Assembly (NCBI GenBank): GCA_020086605.1
Contig: JACBWW010000012.1
Coordinates: forward strand, 16,001,924 to 16,065,923
Direction of reading: 5' to 3'
DNA: 64,000 nucleotides
Source of the DNA: Lanius collurio
Lineage: Eukaryota; Chordata; Aves; Passeriformes; Laniidae
Shown: positions 25,167 to 35,744 of the stretch, one piece after another
How positions within the stretch are numbered: the first letter of the stretch is position 1
Layout of the letters: each line of letters opens with the position of its first letter
The notes under the pieces: generated by a model
Databases searched by the model: none
The model's input: only the letters and a program-made list of their open reading frames with translations
Told to the model about the DNA's origin: nothing
Translations under genes and position numbers: made by a program

Positions 25167-28100
25167 AGATGCCTTACCTAGAAGCAGTATGTCAGTGTTT
25201 TGGCTGGTTGCAAGTCACCTACCACACTTCTCAGTTAGGAAATACCTATTTTAAAATTATGTATCTCTTGCTTTCATAGTCACTTTGTGCACAGTAAAGG
25301 GTGAACTAAGTGGCCAAGGGACCATTACAGCTAAATGCACTAGCTTCTCCCCACAGGGGAGGTTAATGGGAGCCCCATCTAACAGAATCCATGCTGCTGA
25401 CCAAGTTCACTGAACAGTTGGTAAAATTCTATGGTTATGAAGGCACGGATGAAATCAGAAAGTTCATAGTAAGTCCCCACAAACTAGACATTTTGGCTTT
25501 GACTGCAAAAATGAAAATATCATCTCCCTTACCAGTTCATGGAAAACATTTAAGAATTAATCACCTAAAGAGTACTTTTCAAATTAACTTATCCCTGTAA
25601 TCTATTTTATTTAATGTTGCAGTTTTTATTATATACTGTTTTGAGTTGATGAGGAAGCATTGCATCAGCTTATTCAGGTATGTCTTCCTTGAGCCCACAC
25701 AACATATGAACATAATTATATTTATGAACATAATTCATAAATAGGACTATTAAAATTCAACACACAAAAAATATTTTTCTTATATAATCAGTCACTTTCA
25801 TATTATTTGCACTTAAAATAATTACAGAAGCGAGATAATATTTAATTCAATACTAAGGGATAATCTCATAAAAATGTTATTTAAACATTTTCATGCCTTG
25901 TGTATACTTTATTTTAAATCAACCATTCATTACAAATCTGTGTTCAGAGATGAAGTTTTAGTCTCCTGTTTCTAATTATAAGCTGCATCTGTCATTTCAA
26001 ATTGCAGTTACAACCTGCATATAATGAACATTTATTCTGCTTCATCTCCCAGTCCTTGATAGAGATAGGAAGTATCTAAGCTTGTGAAGAAAAAGTGACT
26101 TTCAAACACAGTTCACCAGTTTCTTAATTTCTGACTATTCTGCAGTCCTAACCCAATTTTTTCTTATGGAAGATAAGATTTTGATGGATAGGAAAAGGAA
26201 GGATTGATACTATCATTTTTCCTATAAGTTGCACTTGATCTACTAAGATATAAAATCAAAACTAACAGAAATATTTATTTGGAATCACTATCAAAGTTAG
26301 TGTGACTGCTTATGTCACAAAGAGAAGCAAAATTAAAACTACAGATAGTCAGGCACCACTTAATGTACATGAAGAGTCAAAAGGACTTTTCCTAAACTCA
26401 GAAAAAATTACATGTCCCTTAAACGTTTCTGCTTGATCTTTCTTCACTTGACTGTGGCCACCTCCATCACATACTGTCATCCCCAACATAAAGGGCTGAC
26501 ATTGTATTATATACATGTGCAAAATTACAAAAAAAAAAAAAAAAAAAAAAAAGAAATTAAGCTTTAGTACAGCAAACTTTTTCTGGTTTCTTCCATGCAA
26601 GTGAGCCTCAGCCCAGACCTTCAAGGCAAGCTTAAGACTGAAAGCTTTCTGCAAATTCAAAAAGAACATCCCCAAGCAGTTACAAGCTGCCTGCAATCCC
26701 TCACAGAGGACTGGACCCTACTTAAAACATTCTGACAGGCAGGCTATTCCAATTTTCTACTTTCCCTTCCCTCACTCTTCATCTACACACTCATTCCAAA
26801 TAAATAATTCCATAGATTTTTACAGATTTTCTTTTCTTCTTCCTTTCTTTGATCACTATGCAAAGATGAGCCTGTCTAGCCAAATGTCTGGCACGATCCC
26901 CAAGTAATTTTCTGTCTTTTTCAGTGAACCTTAATGATCCCATAAAACTTGAACCATAAATTAAAAGCCAAATAAAAGCATCTGCTTTTATCAACACATG
27001 ATGTGCCAGGGCAACATTTGCACCAGGAGTACAGAGATGATGTGCACCTCCATCAACTCACAAATGCAATGGTAACAGCAGCAGCAGCAATTAGTGTAAA
27101 ACCAAATAAGAAACAGCTATCTACATTACTTAGCACACTGGTAGCTGCAGGTTATTAATTTGTCCATATTTCCAAGGATTTTACTGGCAATGACTTCAAA
27201 GTGCCAGTCACAGTCCTCACAAAACTGTACACATATTATCTTACTGCAGATATTGTACAAGATATTTTTAATTCAACAAGCCAGTTCTGCATTTTTTCAT
27301 GATATTCAGTTGATTATTGACAGAGTCCTTCTAGATGGCAAATAACATTAGCAATCCTAGTCCTTCACATTATGCTGAGCACCAGTGGCAAGCATTACTG
27401 AAGACAACAAACTTGCCTGAAGGCTCTAGATGACACAATGCAAAATGAGAAACCTTCTCAAGATAAACAGTCAAAAAAGAGTCAGAAATTAATTCTGGGA
27501 ATGCCTCTCTCCAAGCTGTATCCCATAACCAAATGACTGCCTTTTTCCACCTGTGAGAAGGGTGCCTTGCCCCCTCCAGATTTACAGTGAATGTATACAC
27601 TGCTGCCTGAAGACTGACAATCCATGTAATATTTAGTGATGAATTCACAGGAGGAAGTTATAGAATGCAGTAGATTAGAAATGCATGGATTAACTGCCCA
27701 AGCAGTTCCACAGCTCAGTCTTTTACACAAAGAAAACTTTTCCTGCTTAGGGCACACCTGCTTTGCATTTGTCCCCTGTTCAACTAAAGGGAATCTTACT
27801 CCGTACTGCTCCAACCCTCTGTAACAGCCACTTACTTCCAGATTTTGCTGAGCCACTTGGCAGTCACTAGCAAATAACGCTGTAGGTACTCCCCCTGTGC
27901 CAATCATACATTTATTGACAATAAATGAGGAATCAAAGTCACACAGCTGGAATCACTGGTTTAGCCACAAAAGGTTGGTCTAGCCAAGAATCATTTTAGT
28001 GCCCCATCCTGGGGTGCTTCTTACACTGCCTTCAGTCAAGCTACTAAAGAAGCTGGCAGACGTTTCATTTCCAGCTTTGGAGGGCCTGGGCTGGCAAAGT

Positions 28101-28254
28101 AGGAACGATTAGTGGTAACAATAGGGTGAGGGGAGGGCAGCGAGCTAAGTTAGGAGAGGAATCTCTTTCTGCTCAGACCAGCTCCTGCACATAACCAGGA
28201 GCAAAATGAAAGAAAGGGCTTTGCTGTCGCAGGTCATCATCAAATGACCCAGGT
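25167..28254. other. Non-coding DNA
   Basis: No gene recognised. A short open segment with a good donor site lies at 25391-25468 (see findings). A 141-codon reverse frame at 27482-27907 has no recognisable domain and is probably chance. An A24 run lies at 26529-26552. Confidence 0.5.
26529..26552 (+). repeat. Poly(A) run, 24 bases
   Basis: Uninterrupted A24. CR1 elements lack poly(A) tails, so this run is not the tail of the main bird LINE. It is most simply a mononucleotide repeat. Confidence 0.9.
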
Positions 28255-28870
28255 AAAGTAGGCGATCGCTGCGAACGGGAGGGTGCTCAGGATGCGCCTC
28301 ACCAGGGGAGCAGGACAGTGGCTCGGGATGCGCGTCCCACCCCGCACACCCTCCGGCATCCCGCGGGGAGGATGCCCCTCACCGGGGGAGCGGCGCGGGG
28401 GTCTCGGGATGCGCGTCCCGCCCCGCACACCCTCCGGCATCCCGCGGGGAGGATGCCCCTCACCGGGGGAGCGGCGCGGGGGTCTCGGGATGCGCGTCCC
28501 GCCCCGCACACCCTACGGCATCCCGCGGGGAGGATGCCCCTCACCGGGGGGGCGGCGCGGGGGTCTCGGGATGCGCGTCCCGCCCCGCACACGCGCCGGG
28601 ATCCCCGCGAGCTCCGCCGGTCCTCGGGCGCCCCCCCGTGGCTCCGCCCGCGCTCGCGGGGACGGGAGCCCCGGACCCCGGACCCGCTCCCGGACCCTCG
28701 GCCCCGCTCCCCGGCGTCACGGCCGTCGCGGGGAGGTTAATGCGACCAAGACCGGGTCCGTATCGGGACTTCCCTAATTAGCGCTGGTCCGGCGCATGGA
28801 ATCGGTTATCAGGGACTGACACAAAAACGTCATTACCGGGCAAATCCCACCGTTTCTGCCGGCCACGGGT
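28255..28870. promoter_or_regulatory. CpG island (left), partly minisatellite
   Basis: A sharp rise in GC and CpG content begins at GGCGATCGC near 28261 and fades after GGCCACGGG near 28870. The left half is the 81-bp repeat array. The right half (28593-28770) is non-repetitive GC-rich sequence. An ACGTCATTACCGG stretch near 28827-28840 contains a CRE-like half-site. Islands like this usually mark a promoter, but I see no exon that fixes the direction of transcription. Confidence 0.65.
28291..28592. repeat. 81-bp GC-rich minisatellite, about 3.7 copies
   Basis: Units beginning CTCGGGATGCGCGTCCCG start at 28322, 28403, 28484 and 28565, an exact period of 81. Copies 1-3 are complete, copy 4 is partial (about 28 bases), and a partial leading unit covers 28291-28321. 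Copies differ at few sites, one being CCCACC for CCCGCC in copy 1, a CpG decay type of change. As 81 is divisible by three, long open frames arise in several frames on both strands with a 27-residue period. These need not be coding. Confidence 0.95.
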
Positions 28871-31800
28871 GGAATTCCCAAGGCAGTTTTCTTAGAAACA
28901 CCCTTCAAATAATCACTTTCTTAAGGAAATCAATGGGAATTGGGTCATTTACTGCATCAATTTTCACTCAGCATTTGAGTGTCAGAGAGAAAGTGAGAAG
29001 TACTGGTAAAATTTCCCAGTAAAGTGACTTGCAATGTAATGTTTCCATTCCTGTCTGTAGCATGTGCAGTCCCACTCCTGGTTAATTTTTGATGTCCAGA
29101 TGGTCTCCAAATACCTGCCCTGAAATTCACTCCAAGCACTGCACTCAGCTACAGCAGATGCAATAGGTATAGTATTTCCGCACCCTCACAGCTGTGATTC
29201 AGCAAAGCATTCCAGCTTATTCACCAAACACTTGGGCATGTGCTAGTTTTTAAGCATGCACATAGTTCCCCTCATCTCTGTGTAGCTTTTTTCTATGCCA
29301 CAAATGCCACTTTCAGACCTACCTTTCTCTGAGAATCCAGGCTTTTTGAGGACATGCACACCACTTGGAAAAAGAATGTGTTCCTGAATCAAAGCTAGAT
29401 GACAACTTCACAGCTGTGTAGCAATAGCAGCATAAAAGGGCAAGCAGGAGAAAATTAACACAACTTCATTTGCTTAAAGACAGAAACTACTGTTGGTTGA
29501 TTAATGGTAGACAACATGAGGGTCTTTAGCGACTCAAATGTAACTTTAAACTGAATAAAAACCTCTCTCTAGCAACAACTAGCACATTGGCACATGCAAC
29601 TGCACCAGCAAAGGACGCTTCACTTCCAAGGGCAGACAAAAGCAGAGCTCCTCAGAGCGGCTACTATGCAGCTGCCAGGTATCTTGCAAAACAACTAAAA
29701 ACATTAAGCAGCCCTAAAGTTTCACACTGCAGTTTTTAAGAGAAAAAATGGACTTAAACTTCTGAGTCACAAGTGCCTAAACCCCAAGTTACCATTTTCA
29801 CATCAGTCTCAGCACAGCTCTTTGTAGGCATGTATCCTTCATCCTCCAGTTAGAACTTCCTGCTTACCTAAAGTCACCTTTCCAATGAGATACACTACAG
29901 CGGATGATATTAAATTTTAGATTGGATATTTATGCGAAGTGTTGCTGACTAATGGTTGCACAGGAACCATAATGCTGACCGCTGGCTATCTCACATTCAA
30001 ATTTCACCACTCTAACCATCCATTAACAGTGTTGTTTTTGCATGGAGTCTAATAGATGTTTTTAAACATTAAAATAATAAACCCAGGAAAAGGGAAGCTA
30101 TGACAGCATGATTAAATACCAATGCCTACCAAATATCACATGCATGCAAAGAGATAGAAGGGAATGCAACAGAAAAACTCTTTTTAAACTCTGAATGTTG
30201 TCACCCAACCATTGAATGCAGTACCTAGAAAGAGCTTTTCAATCAATCTATAGCAAACAAGGCAGACAAGCCAGATCAAACTGCCAGTCTAGACCTTCTT
30301 CCATCTGGCCTCAATGTCTTGCTCTTTCAAACTTCCCAAGCAACTCAGCAAGGCACTTAATCTCTTCACATCCATAACACTTTTTTAGCCCACCTTGTAA
30401 AGCTAAATCAACAATTGTAATATGTAAGTGATAGCTGCCATAGAAATGTCTCCTTTAAACCACCACTGAACATGGAACACCACAACGTGTACCCCATTAG
30501 ATTCTTTGCGAATGGAGAGCTCCAGGTTTTGGCATACTGCTAAGAAGATAGTTTTTCTGTCCAAGGTGCAAATATCCAAGGTCTGGAGCAGAATTAGTTT
30601 ACCACAACCCACCTTACTTCAGTGTTTCAAACTAGAGTATGTCAAAGCACCCCGTTTTAGAAAAATCTCTGCCCAAAGATCACAAGATGGAGAGTTAAGC
30701 ATGATAGCTCAGCTGCACAATGGCTGCTGAGCTACACAAACTGATAGTGCTTTTCACATGCATATTCATCCTTTTGAAAGTTATTAACAGCTTTCTTGAA
30801 TAGTTTTAACTTTAGTGATACACAATTTGTTTTCCATCATCATAGCTCTGAAAAGCTGTTCATCACATGCCTGAGTTTTTTTCCATAGACTTATCCCCAA
30901 AGATATTAGGTCTCCAGCGTGCAGTAAGGTTAGCAATACCAACACATGTATCTGCAGACACTGAATTTACATGCAATGGATTCGTATCGGATTGTGATCT
31001 CCGTTTGGGAACACAAGTACTGAACACCAAAGCTAACAGAGTTACACTCTGCTTCAGAAACACTGTCTATTCTTCTAAATGGAAATCCAGTTGTCCCAAA
31101 CATAGCAAATATACCTGCCCCACTAACGACTATTTTAAGGCTATTTGAAGCTTTCCAGTAATGTGCATTTAAACTCCACAAACCACAATACAATGCCTTT
31201 TTCCTCACTTGAGTAGCTAGATCGATCAGACTTTCACCACGTGAAATTTTAAGGAACCAAGACCAAACTTGTGAAGTGCCATCCCAAAGAAGTTTTTCTC
31301 ATCTGAAAGTAGTTACAACCCGAAAGAAAAGTGTTAGGTTTTGTTTGTTTCACCCTGCCAGAGTCTGGTCCTGTGCTGCTGCTACTTGAAGGGCAAGAAA
31401 GTTTCCATTTTATTTTACCTACTTTCCCGCCTTAAAAAAAAAAAAAAAAAGCAATTTGACATAAACTCTCGCAGTTGCAGCAAGAAGAAAAGTTCCTCAA
31501 CCAACTGACTGGATTCTGTAAACTGCTTACTGTCAGGTATTTCAGCAGCAAAAAAAAAAAAAAAAACCTGAACAGAACAGAAGTAACTGAATAGTCAGCT
31601 CACATCTGTGGAAATTGCAACCTCCAAGCTATTCTGGGAGCAATGCTCTGGTTTCTGTAACATTTCTGCATAATCACAACAGAAAGCATGCTCTTTGCTG
31701 GAGAGACTATGATTACATGCATGTCTGTACACCTTCTCCTATAACTGAGTCCCCAGTTCTTAACTAGAGCTTCTGAGGCTCAACTACAACACAAGTGAAA

Positions 31801-32449
31801 TAAAACATATTCAGGATGAAAGCAGTTAACCTGGCACTGCCAGCAAAACACATGAAGCATTTCTAAATTGCAATCGCTCTCTCTCCAATGGATGCCAGCA
31901 GCTTCCCTGTTTAACCAACATGTTTACTCTTCTTTAAGGCAGGTAAAATAGTCCTCCCACTACTTTGTACACGTCGAGGAGAGAGGGCTTAAAGCAGAGA
32001 CATGAAACAAATTTGACTTGAAAGCACTTCATACTTCAGCTGGACCAGTGAAAACAAGACCCAGTTGCAAAGTTACCTAACTGAGCCCGTACTGCACAAC
32101 TACAGCCAGTTGTGTAACAAACCTCAGGACAATTTTGCAGCTCTTAATCAGGCAAAACTCCCCGCTGATTTCCACGAGGGAGCTCTAATCAATCAAAAGC
32201 TCTGAGAACTGATTCCGGTTTTCTCCTTTTTAATGAAAAGGTTTATTTTGAGCTATGAGAACATCAGATTATATGAACTCGGCAAACCTATAGCGCTTAC
32301 TTTAATGGCATAAGGATTTCGTCCTGTGTTTTAATCTACCAACTGTAGCGTACAGGAAAAATAGAAAAAACACCTTAAAAGACATAAAATAATTTCACAC
32401 ATAACAGACCTATTCTCCTGAAAGGTAAATAAAAGATGGAATAGACAGA
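28871..32449. other. Non-coding DNA between two CpG islands
   Basis: About 3.6 kb with no identified exon. A17 runs lie at 31434-31450 and 31550-31566. Reverse frames at 30403-30612 and 30930-31208 read smoothly but match nothing I recognise. Confidence 0.45.
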
Positions 32450-33300
32450 GGGAGATCCGCGGCTCTTTAATTAAACTCCATCCCCTTTGGGTGAACGGGG
32501 AAGAACAGCGTCCCCGCCCGGGTTCCTCCCTGAAGTTGCGCCGCTCCTCGCGGCAGCCGGGAAGAGAATGACCCCGCGATACGCTCGCAAGTGACCGGCG
32601 GGGGTCCCGCGAGCATCCCGAAACTGCTCAGGGAAGACCCTGGCGGAGCGGCTACGCCGGGGGTCCGAGGGAGGCGGGAGGGATGCGGGGAACCCGCTCC
32701 ACGTGCGCCCCCTCCGCGCCCGGCGCGGCAGAGCCCGGCGCGCCCGTCCCGCCGCCGCCCGCTCCCCGAGTCCCCTCAGGTGCGCCGCCCGCCCCTACCT
32801 GCCCGTCCCTACCTGCTCGCCGGTGGCAGCAGCGACGAGCCCCTTCTCCCGCGCCGCGTACCTCTCAGCAGTCGGCGGGAGAGCAGGAACACTGTCCCGC
32901 CGGCAGGGCGAGCCCCATGTGAAGAGGAGCAGCGGAGCCCAGCGGCTCCACCAGCGCGGCCGAGGGGAGGGGACGCAGGGAGGAGGCGGGAGGGCGGGAC
33001 GCGCCCGGCGCTGCCCCCGCGAGGAGCCGCCCCGGCCCCGGCCGTGCCGGAGGCGCCGAGCCCGCGGCAGCGCCCCCTGCGGGGAGCGGCGGGCACCGAC
33101 GGGCGCTGGGGATGCTCCGGGGCTCCCCTGCACCTCTCTGCCCGCCCTGCGGGGAGCGGCGGGCACCGACGGGCGCTGGGGATGCTCCGGGGCTCCCCTG
33201 AACCTCTCCTCCCGTCCTGCAGAGAGCACCGAGCTCTTCTCGAGGGTCCTTTCAGCACACCCGGGCAGGAGATGCAGTTTGCTGGTACTGCTGAGGGGCC
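32450..33300 (-). promoter_or_regulatory. CpG island, likely gene promoter and 5' exon region
   Basis: This is an 850-base block with dense CpG, several GGGCGGG-type Sp1-like boxes (for example near 32986-32999 and, reversed, near 32788-32800) and abrupt AT-rich borders. On the reverse strand, GAGAG followed by GTACGC (junction at 32862/32861) and two AG-GTAGGG sites near 32811 and 32797 resemble splice donors downstream of a plausible 5' UTR exon. The only reverse ATG in that exon, at 32918-32916, opens a 17-codon frame, so the exon would be non-coding or carry a small upstream frame. A forward donor-like CTCAG-GTGCGC near 32780 leaves the other direction possible. A 241-codon forward frame (32591-33316) reflects low stop frequency in GC-rich DNA. 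Confidence 0.65.
33075..33214. repeat. 70-bp tandem duplication in a CpG island
   Basis: Copies at 33075-33144 and 33145-33214 are identical for their first 56 bases and differ at a few sites at their right ends. A decayed start of a third unit (CCTGCAGAGAGC) follows. Confidence 0.95.
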
Positions 33301-33325
33301 GCTAGTACTGGGCTAAGTTAATCCA

Positions 33326-33377
33326 ACCAGTACTTCCAGTGAGTTAAACAGACCAGTACTTCCAGTGAGTTAAACAG
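33326..33377. repeat. Perfect 26-bp tandem duplication
   Basis: ACCAGTACTTCCAGTGAGTT plus AAACAG occurs twice without a mismatch, at 33326-33351 and 33352-33377. This suggests a recent replication-slippage event at the right edge of the island. Confidence 0.95.
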
Positions 33378-35744
33378 TGGAGTAAATTCGGGATGTAACA
33401 TGCACATGCCGGCAGAATTGAAAATGCATCGGGACCCACAAGGTAAGGAGGCAGCAGTGCCAGCCTGAGAGAGTGAAACAGGCTTGGATTGTTACCGTTG
33501 GGCCACTGCTTCTTCTGGCATCGGGGCTGTCGCTGACTCTGCAGTTCCTCGCTAAATGTCCTAACAGGGAGAAGGGATAGAATGGCCCCAACTAAGCAAA
33601 AAGAGAGTTCTTACAGTTAAAACACAGCATAAGGACTCGGGATATCAGGATTCACTGTTTGACTTTGCTCACCCACGGCAGCCACTCAGCTCTTGATCTA
33701 ACAAGCAACTGTGGTGATGCTAAAGTGTGTTCTTCTGAAAAGTTTGGCTGGCTTCCCAGAAATCCTCAGACTACGCAGGGAATTGGATTCATTCTTGTCA
33801 GTTAAACAAGTGCCCAAATATTTGTGGAATATGGCATCTTTGTGCCATAGCTCCCATCTCTGTTATCAAATCCCCCTCCCTACCTCACAAGAATCTGATG
33901 AAGACCTATCTGAGGCACAATGATTTCACAACAGAGCTCCTGAAGCATATCCACTGAGAGATAGATGCTGCTGTTTCATCCCATTCTCCTCCAAACAGAC
34001 ATAAAGATATAAACACAAAACATTTTGAAAAGAAGGTATCTCCAGGGATGCAAATTTTTCAGGAAAGGAGAGGAGTGCAAGACAGAAACAAGTCAGTGTG
34101 TGCTGTGAGTTTGATGCCAGGTGTTTGCTGAGGTGGCAAATCCTGAAGTACTGTTCCTGACACTGTGAGGTGTGAAACAGAGAACAGGCAGGCAAACACA
34201 TTTGCTAGCCCAAACCAGGAACATTCATCACAAGTCTTCCAAATTAAAAATTATAAGAGACACTTCTTGGGTTGTAATTGAAGTCCTCTGTAAGAACCCC
34301 ATGACTCTCTAATTAGAGACCTCAACATGATACTGGTGCAAATGTTAAAACTATACACTGTAAACCTGATCTTTTTTCATAATGCTGATAAAGTGCAACA
34401 AAAAGCAGCATTTTATTGAGCATATTATGCAAAAAAATCCTGCTGATCTGTAATTTATTCACAGCATTAAAATCAAAAATTAGTCATTCCATTTATGCAC
34501 TCACAGAAATCAACTTATATTACTTTTTTAGTACAGTGACAACTATACAAAACTCATCAAAACATAATAAATTTATGAATTCCCTTGTCTTTTCTGCTTA
34601 TGTCTTCTCTGTTACTGTTTTGTAAAGCTGTGATTTATTTTTTCCTTATGCATCAGTACTTAATAGCATAACCACAAAGGTAATCAAGTTCTCCAGGAAG
34701 ACAAGATTTCCCCTAATTTTACTTGGATCTCACAAGTCTTTAGCTTAATAGCAGCAGGACCATATTGCACCGATATGCATAGGTGAAGCCTCCAGGGAAA
34801 ATCTGTGAATTAATACAAAGGCGGGTTGTGCTGTCCCAGAATAACTGCGGGGCGAGGCTGCTTGGCTCCCAGACTCTGCATGCTGTGTCATGGCTGGGAG
34901 CTGTGACAGCACACCAGCACGGCTTCCTGCTAGTGGGATGCAGCCTCTTGCACACCAGGATGCTGGTTGTTGTGCTCGGCTCTCTAGAAAACAGCCAGAA
35001 ACACAGGATGCCCTGCAGGAATAAGGGAGACCTCATGCATCTGTGGCTTTGGCAGGACTTTCACAGAACATATTTGTGGTCTAGCTGTAGGCTAGAGCCT
35101 ATCTCTGGGATAACCTGCTGCAGGGGCCTGTGAGAAGGAGCAGGGTCTAAGCTCCATCTGTGTTTATCTGAGTCCAGATGAACATGAAGAGGGAGCTTTC
35201 TGTTCTCTTACACTCCAGCACTAAAATAATACTTCTCATTCTGAGGCACGGATCCAGTAAGGGCCTTGAATGTCACCCTTTAGTTATGTGCCCACACAGC
35301 TACATGCCTTGACATTCCCTCTGCTTGCTAATATCACCTGCTTGTATTGCTAAATCACCCTTAAAAGGGCAAGAGAGCTGCTGTAAATTAGGATAGAACT
35401 GCTGAAAGTACCTGCATCCTCCTGCGGGTGGCATCAGAATGTCTTCAGCGGACCATGGCGTGCCTAGAAAAGAGACAGGAGAGGGATACTCCCGCTTACC
35501 AACCGCCAGAACCATTGCAGTGAGAGCGCAGCTAAGAAGTTCACATAAATCAGCAGACCCTTAAATTAAACGAATTATTTAAAGTAGTAAGAATTAACAT
35601 CACTCCATCAGCCCTTTTAATTCTGACAAAGAAGCCTTTATTAAACCTTGCAGCCAAGCTCTGTACAGGTTGCAGTTATCAAGCTCTGCAGTTATCACAA
35701 GAGAAGGATGCAAATGCATGGTTTCAACTCTCAGCTTCACAGCT
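33378..35744. other. Non-coding DNA
   Basis: No exon or repeat family recognised. A GC-richer patch at about 34780-35150 carries a 116-codon forward frame (34783-35133) without a known motif. Confidence 0.45.

Noticed and set aside
27482..27907. 141-codon reverse frame
   Set aside because: No recognisable motif, no plausible splice context, and a length within chance for 64 kb read in six frames.
28291..28592. CRISPR-like array
   Set aside because: Units are contiguous 81-bp repeats without unique spacers, in a vertebrate-type genome.
28240..28777. Repeat-protein gene of up to 164 codons
   Set aside because: The 81-bp minisatellite is divisible by three and GC-rich, so multiple frames on both strands stay open. 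Nothing favours one as coding.
30403..31208. Reverse-strand coding exons between the two CpG islands
   Set aside because: Two frames read smoothly, but no protein family is recognised and the splice signals are weak.
32591..33316. 241-codon forward frame and overlapping reverse frames of about 145 codons
   Set aside because: They are in a CpG island where stops are rare. Residue content is Arg/Pro/Ala/Gly-rich with no domain, and overlapping frames are equally long.
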